Positions 1-7,478 of a stretch of 31,840 bases of DNA are shown here, one piece after another. Within the stretch, counting starts at the first letter, position 1. Each line of letters starts with the position of its first letter. The position numbers were made by a program, and so were the translations under genes. Under the pieces are notes generated by a model. The model was not told the origin of the DNA. It saw only the letters and a list, made by a program, of their open reading frames with translations, and searched no databases. The DNA is taken from NCBI GenBank assembly GCA_023430725.1, contig JAEYZD010000194.1, positions 1 through 31,840 of the forward strand. Direction: 5' to 3'. This DNA is from Bacteroidota bacterium (GTDB lineage: Bacteria; Bacteroidota; Bacteroidia; Bacteroidales; VadinHA17).

Positions 1-2
1 AT

Positions 3-1337
3 TACAAGCTCAGGGTTGGAGAGGGACTCGCTTTTAACAGCAGTCAGTGGATGGGGTCATGGCTGAGTGCGCCGTCATTTATTTCAGGCAGATCATCTGT
101 GTCGGCCTACACATCCACCGAAGAGAACAATTTCCTTCGCGGAATAGCATGTGTTATGGGCAGCCGGAATTACAGCGCCGCAATCTTTTCATCCATTAAC
201 AGGATCGATGCGCGTCTTGTTTTCAATGAAGACAGTGTTGCGACGGGAGTAAGCAATCTTGTCAAAGGAGGCCTGCATACTACTGAATCGCAGCTCGAAG
301 CGAAAAACAGCCTCACCGAGACAGTGGCCGGACTGCATCTTGCCGCAGGATCGGAAAAGGTGCGCGGCGGTCTGACTGCTGCAGCTACATTCTTCTCCCT
401 GCCCGTCATACCTGACAAAAGCAGACCGGAGAATCTCCATGATTTTGAAGGCGACAGGCTTCTGAATTTTGCTGCTGACTTCAGGGCCGGCACCGGTCCG
501 GTGCTGATATTTGCGGAGACAGGGCTGAGCATGCCCGGTTCGTGGGCTGCCATCGGAGGTCTCAGGGCAAAGCCATCCTCAAGGGTGACATTCAACCTGA
601 TGGCCCGCTGCTTCTCTCCTGATTATCACTCCTTCCATTCCGGGGCCTATAAGGCAGGTTCAGGCTCCGGCAATGAAGCAGGCCTCGCCGCATCGGTGCA
701 CCTGGAGGCTGCAAGGCATCTGTTCATCACTGCAGGGGCTGATCAATACAGGATCCCCGCACCCCGTTATCGCTCTGCGGCCCCTTCATATGGCAGCAGG
801 ATTGAAATAAAAGGAGAGTACCTGCCGCGGGAAGACATCTCCCTCACGTTTTCCTATACCTCTTCTACACGCGAGTACGATATCGCCTCTGAGACTGGCA
901 TGGCCTCTTCAGTGACGCACACAAGACAACAGGCAGGTTTTATCTTAGGATACGAACCGGCCCCCGGATTTCGTCTTACGACACGGATATCCGGATCATT
1001 TATATCACCGTCTCAGGAGAAGGGATATCTTCTCTGCCAGGATATGACTCACTCGTTTCGAAAGGTTCCGCTTAGGATCTGGTTCAGGTATGCACTTTGC
1101 TCCACCTCCGGGTGGGACAGCCGGCTCTATGCATGGGAAAATGACCTGCTCTCTTCGTTCAGTGTACCGGCCCTCTGCGGCGAGATGACCCGCTCCTTCA
1201 TCATGATCTCCTGGAAACCGACAGACAACATCGAGGCCAGGGTGAAGTACGCATTCACTGATTCGGAGAAGGGATTGAGGCAGGAGGTGAAGTGTCAGAT
1301 GAGAATCATGTTTCAGGCAGCAGGGAAGAGGCAGTAG
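3..1337 (+). CDS. C-terminal part of a large helix-hairpin-helix/ComEA-type envelope protein (5' truncated)
   Basis: The reading frame is open from base 3, so the gene starts before the window; the first in-frame ATG (51) is internal. The visible 445 residues consist largely of short alternating strands rich in Gly, Ser and aromatics, as expected of an outer-membrane beta-barrel, and end without a further domain. The opening segment (GEGLAFNSSQW, then a Y-T-S-x-E-E-N-N-F-L-R-G stretch) and the later GGLHTTESQLEAKNSLTET stretch resemble what I recall of the C-terminal region of long Bacteroidota proteins that carry helix-hairpin-helix motifs at the N terminus and are often annotated as ComEA-like DNA-binding proteins. 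The diagnostic N-terminal domain lies outside the window, so a DNA-uptake or DNA-binding role is inference. The gene converges on purE. It could also be an unrelated barrel protein. Confidence 0.6.
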   Translation, partial: YKLRVGEGLAFNSSQWMGSWLSAPSFISGRSSVSAYTSTEENNFLRGIACVMGSRNYSAAIFSSINRIDARLVFNEDSVATGVSNLVKGGLHTTESQLEAKNSLTETVAGLHLAAGSEKVRGGLTAAATFFSLPVIPDKSRPENLHDFEGDRLLNFAADFRAGTGPVLIFAETGLSMPGSWAAIGGLRAKPSSRVTFNLMARCFSPDYHSFHSGAYKAGSGSGNEAGLAASVHLEAARHLFITAGADQYRIPAPRYRSAAPSYGSRIEIKGEYLPREDISLTFSYTSSTREYDIASETGMASSVTHTRQQAGFILGYEPAPGFRLTTRISGSFISPSQEKGYLLCQDMTHSFRKVPLRIWFRYALCSTSGWDSRLYAWENDLLSSFSVPALCGEMTRSFIMISWKPTDNIEARVKYAFTDSEKGLRQEVKCQMRIMFQAAGKRQ

Positions 1338-1357
1338 GGCAAAGCCATTCTCACTAC

Positions 1358-1385
1358 TGCCTGTTGCCTATTGCCTAATGCCTGA
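1358..1385. repeat. Four tandem TGCCTNN heptamers between convergent genes
   Basis: Directly visible: TGCCTGT, TGCCTAT, TGCCTAA and TGCCTGA follow each other without a gap, giving an exact 7-nt period over 28 bases. The array fills most of the 50-bp gap between the stop of the barrel protein (1337) and the stop of purE (1388). The first five bases of each unit are invariant and the last two vary. A related TGCC heptamer array with a different tail lies at 5503-5529. No function can be assigned. It has no strong hairpin and no T-tract, so it does not look like an intrinsic terminator. Confidence 0.75.
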
Positions 1386-1387
1386 AA

Positions 1388-1894
1388 TCAGTTCGTCCTG
1401 TGCCTGAACTTCACCGCTCCAAGCTCATCATTCGCCTTCACTATCTTCTGTTTCAGGTTTTCCTTGTAGGCAATGAGCTTTTCCATGAGGGCCGGGTCAC
1501 CCGTTGCGATCATCTGTGCTGCCAGGATGCCGGCGTTAAGGGCGCCGTCGATGGCAACTGTGGCAACCGGAATTCCGGGAGGCATCTGAACTATTGCCAG
1601 CAGGGCATCCATGCCGTCAAGGGAGGCTCTGACCGGAACCCCTATCACCGGCACCGGGGTCATTGCCGCAATGACTCCGGGGAGGTGTGCTGCCATGCCG
1701 GCACCTGCTATTATGACCTTAACTCCCCGTCCTGCCGCACCTCGGGCAAACTTCTCAACTGCCTCGGGGGTGCGGTGCGCGGAGAGCGCATTGATCTCAA
1801 AAGGAACGCCTACACTGTCAAGAAACTCTGCCGCCTTCTCCATAACCTTCAGGTCGGAGACGCTGCCCATAATGATGCTGACTGACGGATTCAT
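1388..1894 (-). CDS. purE: N5-carboxyaminoimidazole ribonucleotide mutase, PurE class I
   Basis: PurE converts N5-CAIR to CAIR in purine biosynthesis in the cytoplasm. The start at 1894 gives a protein of 168 residues beginning MNPSVSIIMGSVSD; a longer frame begins at 1930, but its extra 12 residues precede the usual family start. The family motifs are present: the GSVSD phosphate-binding loop, SAHRTP with the catalytic His, GAGMAAHLPG and the IVQMPPGIPV segment. These match the bacterial class I enzyme rather than class II AIR carboxylase. It is divergent from hpt with 82 bp between the starts and convergent with the upstream barrel gene, so it appears monocistronic. No purK is in the window. 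The pairing of synthesis (purE) and salvage (hpt) across one intergenic region is biologically coherent. Confidence 0.95.
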   Translation of the reverse strand: MNPSVSIIMGSVSDLKVMEKAAEFLDSVGVPFEINALSAHRTPEAVEKFARGAAGRGVKVIIAGAGMAAHLPGVIAAMTPVPVIGVPVRASLDGMDALLAIVQMPPGIPVATVAIDGALNAGILAAQMIATGDPALMEKLIAYKENLKQKIVKANDELGAVKFRHRTN

Positions 1895-1927
1895 ATGCTC
1901 TTTTTTAATGTTACCTGATTGCCGGAG

Positions 1928-1935
1928 CAAAAATA
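1928..1935 (-). promoter_or_regulatory. Possible Bacteroidota -7 box for purE
   Basis: On the minus strand this reads TATTTTTG, a perfect match to the TAnnTTTG -7 consensus of the Bacteroidota primary sigma factor, 33 nt before the purE start. No TTTG -33 element is visible at the expected distance upstream, so this is only half a promoter. An 8-mer with four fixed Ts in AT-rich DNA can occur by chance. Confidence 0.3.
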
Positions 1936-1976
1936 AGCTTTAAATTTATAATTTAGCGGCATCAACCACCTCAACC

Positions 1977-2513
1977 ATGAACGAGATCAAAGTACTTGAC
2001 AGAGAGTTCTCGGTGTACATCACCGAAGATGAGATACAGAGCCGTGTTACGGCCCTTGCGGAAAAGATCAGCGAGGACCTCAGAGGCCAGGACGTCCTCT
2101 TCTTCGGAGTCCTGAACGGAGTCTTCCTCTTCGCTGCTGACATATTCCGGCAGATAAGTCTCGATTGCCAGGTTTCTTTTATAAAACTGGCATCCTATGA
2201 CGGGACATCCAGTACCGGCAAGATCAAGGAACTTATCGGCTGGAATGAAGATATAACCGGAAAGACAGTAGTGGTTCTGGAAGATATCGTTGACACAGGA
2301 GCAACTCTTGAGCGTGTCATCGGCGAGCTGAAGCTGAGAAAGGCAGCTGATATAAAGATCTGCACCCTGCTTTTCAAGCCGGAAGCCTATACAAGAGATA
2401 TTCCGATAGACTATATCGGATTTGAGATCCCGAATAATTTCGTGGTTGGATACGGCCTTGACTATGACGGCTATGGCCGCAATCTGAAGGCGATTTACAA
2501 ACTAACAAAATAA
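1977..2513 (+). CDS. hpt: Hypoxanthine phosphoribosyltransferase
   Basis: This enzyme salvages hypoxanthine/guanine with PRPP to make IMP/GMP. The protein has 178 residues, normal for bacterial Hpt. The PRPP-binding motif VVVLEDIVDTGAT lies at about residues 98-110 with the acidic pair E102-D103. The flexible-loop Ser-Tyr pair is at 73-74 in LASYDGTSSTG. The phosphate/pyrophosphate loop GVLNGVF is at 44-50, and the C-terminal FVVGYGLDYDG segment is the base-contacting region. The stop is 9 bp before adk, and the order hpt-adk-obgE is one I know from many Bacteroidota genomes. Guanine versus hypoxanthine preference cannot be read from sequence. AT-rich DNA upstream (TAATTTAG at 1949-1956) could be a one-mismatch -7 box. 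Confidence 0.95.
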   Translation: MNEIKVLDREFSVYITEDEIQSRVTALAEKISEDLRGQDVLFFGVLNGVFLFAADIFRQISLDCQVSFIKLASYDGTSSTGKIKELIGWNEDITGKTVVVLEDIVDTGATLERVIGELKLRKAADIKICTLLFKPEAYTRDIPIDYIGFEIPNNFVVGYGLDYDGYGRNLKAIYKLTK

Positions 2514-2522
2514 CATTTTCAA

Positions 2523-3098
2523 ATGGTAAATATTCTTATGTTCGGCCCTCCCGGATCAGGGAAGGGAACCCAATCGGTAACCCTGGCCGGGAAATATAAC
2601 TTACTTCATCTCTCAACCGGTGACATGCTCCGGGCTGAGCTCGCCGCAGGCACTCCGCTGGGGAAGAAAATGGAGGCTATAATGGCAGCAGGGGAACTTG
2701 TGCCTGATGATGTTGTGATTGCAATGATAGCACAGAAGATTGACTCCACCACCGGCAAGGCGGGCTTTATCTTTGACGGCTTTCCGCGAACGGTGGAACA
2801 GGCAGAAGCCCTGCAGTCAATGCTTCATGAGAGAGGCATGGCGATTGATCTCATGCTTGTTCTGGAGGTGAACGATGCCGAACTTACGGACCGCATGAAG
2901 AAGCGTGCACTTGTATCTGGCAGGGCTGACGATGCCGATGAGTCAATCATCAACAATCGCATTGCCGTTTACCGTGCGAAAACAGAACCTGTCATTGAAT
3001 TCGGAAGAAAAGCCGGTGTCTCGAGGAGCGTCGACGGCGTCGGATCCATCGATGACATTTTCAACAGGCTCTGCAAAGAGATAGAAACCGTGGTCTAG
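2523..3098 (+). CDS. adk: Adenylate kinase, short form
   Basis: Adenylate kinase interconverts ATP + AMP and 2 ADP. The P-loop GPPGSGKGT is at residues 8-16 with Lys14. The AMP-binding region LSTGDMLRAEL follows, and DGFPRT is the conserved core motif. The protein is 191 residues because it lacks the inserted zinc/LID domain of the long (about 215-residue) bacterial form; only a short GRADDADES loop is there. This short form is what Bacteroidota usually carry. It sits 9 bp after hpt and its stop is 3 bp before obgE, so the three genes are very likely cotranscribed. Nothing is missing from the active site. Confidence 0.97.
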   Translation: MVNILMFGPPGSGKGTQSVTLAGKYNLLHLSTGDMLRAELAAGTPLGKKMEAIMAAGELVPDDVVIAMIAQKIDSTTGKAGFIFDGFPRTVEQAEALQSMLHERGMAIDLMLVLEVNDAELTDRMKKRALVSGRADDADESIINNRIAVYRAKTEPVIEFGRKAGVSRSVDGVGSIDDIFNRLCKEIETVV

Positions 3099-3101
3099 CT
3101 G

Positions 3102-4094
3102 ATGGCTGATACTAACTTCGTAGATTACGTAAAGATCTTTTGCCGCTCAGGCAAGGGAGGCCCTGGATCAACACATCTGCGGCACGAAAAATCCAATCCC
3201 AGAGGCGGCCCTGACGGCGGCGACGGCGGCAGGGGGGGCGACGTAATTCTGCGGGGTAACCCCCAGCTCTGGACCCTGCTCCACCTGAAGTTCACGAAAC
3301 ATCTGTTCGCCGGCCACGGCGGATCAGGATCATCAAACCAGAAGACTGGCGCTGACGGAGAAGATATTTATATCGATGTGCCGCTCGGAACAGTGGTAAG
3401 AGAGGCAGAGACAGAAAATTTCATCCTTGAGATCACGAGCGAGGGCGAAGAGAAGATACTTGTAAAAGGAGGCCGCGGAGGGATGGGAAATACCCACTTC
3501 AAGTCGTCCACCTTCCAGACTCCCCGTTTTGCACAGCCGGGGGAGCCTTCCGTAGAAGGATGGTTCATCCTCGAACTGAAAGTTCTTGCTGACGTAGGTT
3601 TGGTAGGTTTTCCCAATGCAGGAAAATCCACGCTGCTCTCAGTTGTGAGCGCCGCTAAACCCAAGATTGACAACTACCCGTTCACAACCCTGACTCCAAA
3701 TCTAGGCATTGTTAGCTACCACGAGGATAAGTCGTTTGTCATGGCTGACATCCCGGGAATCATCGAAGGTGCAGCGGAAGGGAAGGGACTGGGACACCGG
3801 TTCCTGAGACATATCGAGCGCAACTCCGTTCTGCTGTTCATGATACCCGCTGACACCGGCGACATCAGGAAAGAGTATGGTATCCTGGTTGAGGAGCTCA
3901 GGAAGTACAACCCGGAGTTGCTTGATAAGCACCGGGTAATTGCAATCTCCAAATCCGACCTGCTGGACCAGGAACTTACTGATGCCATGCGGCCTCTGCT
4001 GCCTGATGATGTACCGGTTGTATTCATATCCTCGGTTACCGGCACAGGTATCAAGGTTCTGAAGGACATGCTCTGGCGGGCCATAAACAGCTGA
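3102..4094 (+). CDS. obgE: GTPase Obg/CgtA without OCT domain
   Basis: Obg is a GTPase that acts in assembly of the large ribosomal subunit and in stress control. The N-terminal Obg fold (residues about 1-158) shows the glycine-rich stretches typical of the family. The G domain has G1 GFPNAGKST (169-177), switch I TT around 195-197, G3 DIPG (216-219) and G4 SKSD (283-286) in place of the usual NKxD. G5 is SSVTG rather than the canonical SAL. The protein ends at residue 330, directly after the G domain, so the C-terminal OCT extension is absent. It starts 3 bp after the adk stop and ends 2 bp before the PAP2 gene. The Asn-to-Ser/Thr change in G4 is, as far as I recall, usual in this phylum. 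Confidence 0.97.
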   Translation: MADTNFVDYVKIFCRSGKGGPGSTHLRHEKSNPRGGPDGGDGGRGGDVILRGNPQLWTLLHLKFTKHLFAGHGGSGSSNQKTGADGEDIYIDVPLGTVVREAETENFILEITSEGEEKILVKGGRGGMGNTHFKSSTFQTPRFAQPGEPSVEGWFILELKVLADVGLVGFPNAGKSTLLSVVSAAKPKIDNYPFTTLTPNLGIVSYHEDKSFVMADIPGIIEGAAEGKGLGHRFLRHIERNSVLLFMIPADTGDIRKEYGILVEELRKYNPELLDKHRVIAISKSDLLDQELTDAMRPLLPDDVPVVFISSVTGTGIKVLKDMLWRAINS

Positions 4095-4096
4095 CA

Positions 4097-4645
4097 ATGA
4101 TTGAGCTGGATCGTAGTATATTCCTGTTTCTGAATTCGCTGCACACGCCGTTCCTTGACGAGGTGATGTGGATTGTGAGCATGAAGGTGGTATGGATCCC
4201 TCTGTATCTGGCAATTATCTGGATGATATTCCGCAGTTACGGGAAGCGTGTATGGATCCCTCTTGCACTGGTGCCGGTACTGGTCCTGATAGACGATCAG
4301 GGATCCACCCTTATAAAGAATCTCACTGCCCGGCCCAGACCATGTCATGAGCCGGCCCTTTCAGGCATGGTGCATACTGTCAACGGTTACTGCTCCGGGA
4401 TGTACGGGTTTGTCTCCGGTCATGCAGCCAACAGCTTCGGAATAGCTGCTTTCTCATCTGCCATCATTAACAAAAGATGGTTTTCGTGGGCAATTTTTTT
4501 ATGGGCTGCAATTGTCTCATATTCAAGGATATATTTGGGAGTGCACTACCCGGGTGATGTGCTCGGAGGAGCCCTGCTGGGTCTTGCTGCCGGCGCTGGT
4601 CTTGCATGGACAGCTGCGAAACTGAATAAAAATATCAAGCGATGA
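4097..4645 (+). CDS. PAP2-family membrane phosphatase
   Basis: This is an integral-membrane lipid phosphatase of the PAP2 superfamily. The three catalytic motifs are visible: K74-x6-R81-P82, SGH with His109 (the usual Pro before SGH is Val), and S143-R144-x5-H150-x3-D154. Several hydrophobic segments (about 33-46, 53-66, 110-125, 127-142 and 156-174) fit a five- to six-helix membrane protein. Likely substrates are phosphatidic acid, phosphatidylglycerophosphate or undecaprenyl pyrophosphate; the sequence alone does not decide. It starts 2 bp after obgE, and its stop overlaps the plsC start by 4 bp (ATGA). This suggests coupled translation with an acyltransferase that makes phosphatidic acid, which favours a phospholipid role. 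Confidence 0.92.
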   Translation: MIELDRSIFLFLNSLHTPFLDEVMWIVSMKVVWIPLYLAIIWMIFRSYGKRVWIPLALVPVLVLIDDQGSTLIKNLTARPRPCHEPALSGMVHTVNGYCSGMYGFVSGHAANSFGIAAFSSAIINKRWFSWAIFLWAAIVSYSRIYLGVHYPGDVLGGALLGLAAGAGLAWTAAKLNKNIKR

Positions 4646-5382
4646 ATATAATCAAGTCACTGTGGGTATGGGTCTCGAGCATAACATTTGTCCTGCTTGC
4701 CTTCCCCGTTGCCGTGATTCTCTGGCTGCTGTCACTTGCATTTGACAGCCGGCGACTGATGAACAACAGGTGGATGGTCATCCAGGGCATCGTGCTTACG
4801 AAGATGAGCCCTTTCTGGAAAGTCATTGTTGACGGACGGGAAAAGATAGATCATAAACAGGCATACATAATTATCCCCAACCACCAGTCACTTCTTGACA
4901 TTGTCTTTTTTAACATGCTTCGCCACCGCCTTAGGTGGGTCTCAAAGAAGGAGATCTTCAGCGTGCCGGTAGTTGGATGGGAGATGAGGATGGTCAGGTA
5001 CATCGAGCTGATCCGGGGGAACAAGTCCAGCGTGGTCAGGATGATGGAGGAATGTGTTTCATCACTGCAGGATGGAATATCGGTGGTGATCTTCCCCGAA
5101 GGGACCAGGTCGCTTACCGGCGCCATCGGTAAATTCAAGAGCGGTGCCTTTCAGCTTGCAGTGAAGACTGACAAGCCGCTACTCCCGGTTCTTATTGACG
5201 GTACAGGTGAAATCATGCCCAAGAAAGGAGGTATAATATTCCGGAACCGGAGGGTTGTGAGAATACGAGTGCTGGATCCCATTTTCCCGGGGCAGTTCGG
5301 AACAGGTGATCCCGAGCAACTGGCTGCCAGGGTACAGGCTCAGATGGTCACCGCCATGGACCGGCTGCGAAGCGGGACCTGA
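4642..5382 (+). CDS. plsC: 1-acyl-sn-glycerol-3-phosphate acyltransferase
   Basis: PlsC acylates lysophosphatidic acid to phosphatidic acid at the inner membrane. One strong N-terminal membrane segment lies at residues about 8-32. The catalytic motif NHxxxxD is at 80-86 (His81, Asp86), and the FPEGTR glycerol-phosphate-binding motif is at 151-156. Length (246) is normal for the family. The start ATG overlaps the stop of the PAP2 gene by 4 bp, so the two are almost certainly cotranscribed and translationally coupled. It is the last gene of the hpt operon; after its stop a 229-bp spacer with repeats follows. It could instead be a lyso-ornithine-lipid or other acyltransferase of the same superfamily, since the motifs are shared. 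Confidence 0.93.
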   Translation: MNIIKSLWVWVSSITFVLLAFPVAVILWLLSLAFDSRRLMNNRWMVIQGIVLTKMSPFWKVIVDGREKIDHKQAYIIIPNHQSLLDIVFFNMLRHRLRWVSKKEIFSVPVVGWEMRMVRYIELIRGNKSSVVRMMEECVSSLQDGISVVIFPEGTRSLTGAIGKFKSGAFQLAVKTDKPLLPVLIDGTGEIMPKKGGIIFRNRRVVRIRVLDPIFPGQFGTGDPEQLAARVQAQMVTAMDRLRSGT

Positions 5383-5388
5383 CCCTCT

Positions 5389-5491
5389 TCTACAATTCTT
5401 AATGCTCTACGAGCATTGGTGGTGTATGCAATGTCCTGATCTACAATTCTTATTGGTCAATGACCAATTTCCAATGCATACCATTATCTGA
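5389..5491. repeat. Tandem 51-bp element: identical 13-mer plus 7-3-7 hairpin, two copies
   Basis: Copy 1 spans 5389-5439 and copy 2 spans 5440-5491. Each begins with the identical 13-mer TCTACAATTCTTA (5389-5401 and 5440-5452). The last A of the 13-mer opens a perfect hairpin of 7-bp stem, 3-nt loop and 7-bp stem (5401-5417, loop TAC; 5452-5468, loop AAT). The two stems differ at two pairs, and both partners change in each case: 5402/5416 A-T becomes 5453/5467 T-A, and 5405/5413 C-G becomes 5456/5464 G-C. Both copies end in CTGA after a 22- or 23-nt tail. The tails carry GTATGCA (5424-5430) and its inverse TGCATAC (5475-5481), so the copies could also pair with each other. Position between plsC and parE; function unknown. 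Confidence 0.8.
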
Positions 5492-5502
5492 CCTGCAATG
5501 AC

Positions 5503-5529
5503 TGCCGCTGCCGACTGAGGGCTGCCGAC
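5503..5529. repeat. TGCCGAC heptamer cluster
   Basis: TGCCGC (5503-5508) is followed by TGCCGAC (5509-5515), a degenerate TGAGGGC (5516-5522) and a second TGCCGAC (5523-5529). Apart from the first 6-mer the units are in 7-nt register. It resembles the cleaner TGCCTNN array at 1358-1385 in length, period and TGCC core, but has a different tail. It lies directly after the tandem hairpin element and upstream of parE. Confidence 0.5.
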
Positions 5530-5587
5530 GGGGTATAATTCACCGCGGTTGTTGATAAATCGGGAAGATTCGCCTTGCCTAATTCTT

Positions 5588-5595
5588 TATATTTG
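5588..5595 (+). promoter_or_regulatory. Possible Bacteroidota -7 box for the parE operon
   Basis: TATATTTG matches the TAnnTTTG -7 consensus exactly and ends 16 nt before the chosen parE start, which would leave a leader of only about 10 nt. No TTTG is found at the -33 position, so the match is incomplete. If real, it also supports the start at 5612 rather than the in-frame ATG at 5549, which would lie upstream of the transcript. Confidence 0.35.
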
Positions 5596-5611
5596 CCCAA
5601 AATTTCTCTTG

Positions 5612-7459
5612 ATGGACGGCAATTATTCTGAGGAGAATATCAAAACCCTGGAGTGGAAGGAGCATATCAGGCTGCGCCCCGGTATGTACATCGGAAAGCT
5701 GGGCGACGGCTCCTCTCTCGATGACGGGATTTATGTCCTGCTCAAGGAGGTGATGGATAACGCGGTGGACGAATACATGATGGGCTTCGGCCGCAGGATA
5801 GACGTCGGCATTGCAGGGTCGGAAGTGAGGGTGCGCGACTTCGGCCGCGGGATACCTCTCGGGAAGGTGATGGATGTCACCTCCAGGATGAATACCGGCG
5901 CCAAGTATGACTCAAAGGCATTCAAGAAGTCAGTCGGGCTTAACGGCGTGGGGATAAAGGCAGTGAACGCCCTGTCATCTTCCTTCATTATCAGGTCGTT
6001 CCGTGAAGGCCAGAGCAAGGAGATAGAGTTCAGGGCCGGTGAGATTGTCAGGGATGAACCCCTGAAGAAGACAGAAGAGGAGAACGGCACCGAGGTGATC
6101 TTCATCCCTGATGAGGCCATGTTCGGCAACTACCATTACATCCTCGAGTACGTTGAGAACATGATGAAAAACTACTCATACCTGAATGCAGGTATGATCA
6201 TCAATCTCAACGGCAACAAGATAGTCTCACGCAACGGTCTCGTTGATCTCCTGAATGACAACATGAACCGCGAGGGTCTCTATCCCATCATCCATCTCAG
6301 GGGTGACGACATAGAGATCGCATTGACCCACGGGATGCAGTACGGCGAGGATTACTACAGCTTCGTCAACGGTCAGCACACATCGCAGGGCGGCACTCAC
6401 CTGATCGCCTTTCGCGAAGCCATAACAAGGACGGTGAAGGAGTTCTTCAAGAAAGACTTCGATCCCTCGGATATCAGGTCTTCGATAATAGCTGCAATCT
6501 CCGTCAAGATCGAAGAACCGATCTTCGAATCACAGACCAAGACCAAGCTCGGATCTAAGGATATGGGCCCGAACGGCCCCTCAGTGCGCAATTACGTGGT
6601 GGACTTCATCCGCAAGAACCTGGATGACTACCTACACAAAAACGGAGAAACAGCCCGTATCCTGCTGAAAAAAATACAGGAATCGGAGAAGGAGCGCAAA
6701 GCGATAAGTTCCATTCAGAAACTTGCCCGCGAACGGGCGAAGAAGGTCAGCCTCCACAACCGAAAGCTACGTGACTGCCGTATACATTACAACTCGAATG
6801 ATGAGCGCAAGCTCGAATCAACCCTCTTCATCACCGAGGGCGATTCCGCAAGCGGCTCCATCACAAAATCACGCAACGTGGAGACCCAGGCTGTCTTCAG
6901 CCTCAGGGGCAAGCCGCTGAACAGTTACGGGCTGACCAAGAAAATTGTATATGAAAACGAGGAGTTCAACCTGCTTCAGGCTGCCCTCAACATCGAAGAG
7001 TCACTCGATGACCTCCGCTACAATTACGTGGTAATTGCCACGGACGCCGATGTTGACGGAATGCATATCAGGCTTCTCCTGCTGACATTCTTCCTGCAGT
7101 TCTTCCCTGACCTGGTCAGAAAGGGACATGTCTATATCCTTCAGACACCCCTCTTCCGGGTCCGCAACAAGAAGCAGACCCGTTACTGTTACAGTGATGA
7201 GGAGAGGCAGAGAGCCATCAGGGACCTGGGACCGGACCCCGAGATTACCCGCTTCAAGGGGCTGGGAGAAATATCCCCGGACGAGTTCATTCATTTCATC
7301 GGAAAGGATATGCGCCTTGAACCGGTGATAATGAAGAAGTCAGACCCCTACACACAGTTCCTCGAGTTTTACATGGGTAAGAATACACCTGAACGTCAGG
7401 ATTTTATTATTGACAACCTGCGTATCGAGGAGGAGATCCCCGAGGCGGCACAGGCTTGA
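5612..7459 (+). CDS. parE: DNA topoisomerase IV subunit B (type IIA ATPase subunit)
   Basis: ATPase/TOPRIM subunit of a type IIA topoisomerase that decatenates daughter chromosomes. The start at 5612 yields 615 residues; an upstream in-frame ATG (5549) would add 21 residues unlike the family N terminus. The GHKL ATPase motifs are DNAVDE (about 49-54), the DFGRGIP loop (77-82) and GLNGVGIKAVNALS (about 109-122). The TOPRIM domain has EGDSASG beginning at Glu409 and the metal-binding DADVDG at 478-483. There is no large insertion as in some GyrB. The parC-type A subunit follows 19 bp downstream, and the pair plus length favour ParE over GyrB, which Bacteroidota usually encode elsewhere. Substrate preference (decatenation or supercoiling) is not proven by sequence. 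Confidence 0.92.
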   Translation: MDGNYSEENIKTLEWKEHIRLRPGMYIGKLGDGSSLDDGIYVLLKEVMDNAVDEYMMGFGRRIDVGIAGSEVRVRDFGRGIPLGKVMDVTSRMNTGAKYDSKAFKKSVGLNGVGIKAVNALSSSFIIRSFREGQSKEIEFRAGEIVRDEPLKKTEEENGTEVIFIPDEAMFGNYHYILEYVENMMKNYSYLNAGMIINLNGNKIVSRNGLVDLLNDNMNREGLYPIIHLRGDDIEIALTHGMQYGEDYYSFVNGQHTSQGGTHLIAFREAITRTVKEFFKKDFDPSDIRSSIIAAISVKIEEPIFESQTKTKLGSKDMGPNGPSVRNYVVDFIRKNLDDYLHKNGETARILLKKIQESEKERKAISSIQKLARERAKKVSLHNRKLRDCRIHYNSNDERKLESTLFITEGDSASGSITKSRNVETQAVFSLRGKPLNSYGLTKKIVYENEEFNLLQAALNIEESLDDLRYNYVVIATDADVDGMHIRLLLLTFFLQFFPDLVRKGHVYILQTPLFRVRNKKQTRYCYSDEERQRAIRDLGPDPEITRFKGLGEISPDEFIHFIGKDMRLEPVIMKKSDPYTQFLEFYMGKNTPERQDFIIDNLRIEEEIPEAAQA

Positions 7460-7478
7460 GTGAAGGTCAGAAGAGAAG

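Larger units (their letters stand above)
5383..5611. other. Intergenic spacer between plsC and parE
   Basis: This 229-bp spacer is the longest non-coding stretch of the window. It contains the tandem hairpin element (5389-5491), a TGCC heptamer cluster (5503-5529) and an AT-rich segment just before parE with a possible -7 box (5588-5595). No convincing small reading frame and no tRNA-like fold was seen. No T-tract follows either hairpin, so neither is a classical intrinsic terminator. Confidence 0.7.

Noticed and set aside
1400..1885. 161-residue open frame opposite purE
   Set aside because: purE has all family motifs; the opposite frame has none.
5549..5611. Upstream ATG (5549) as the parE start
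   Set aside because: The added 21 residues are Cys/Leu-rich and unlike the ParE N terminus, and the possible -7 box at 5588 lies inside them.
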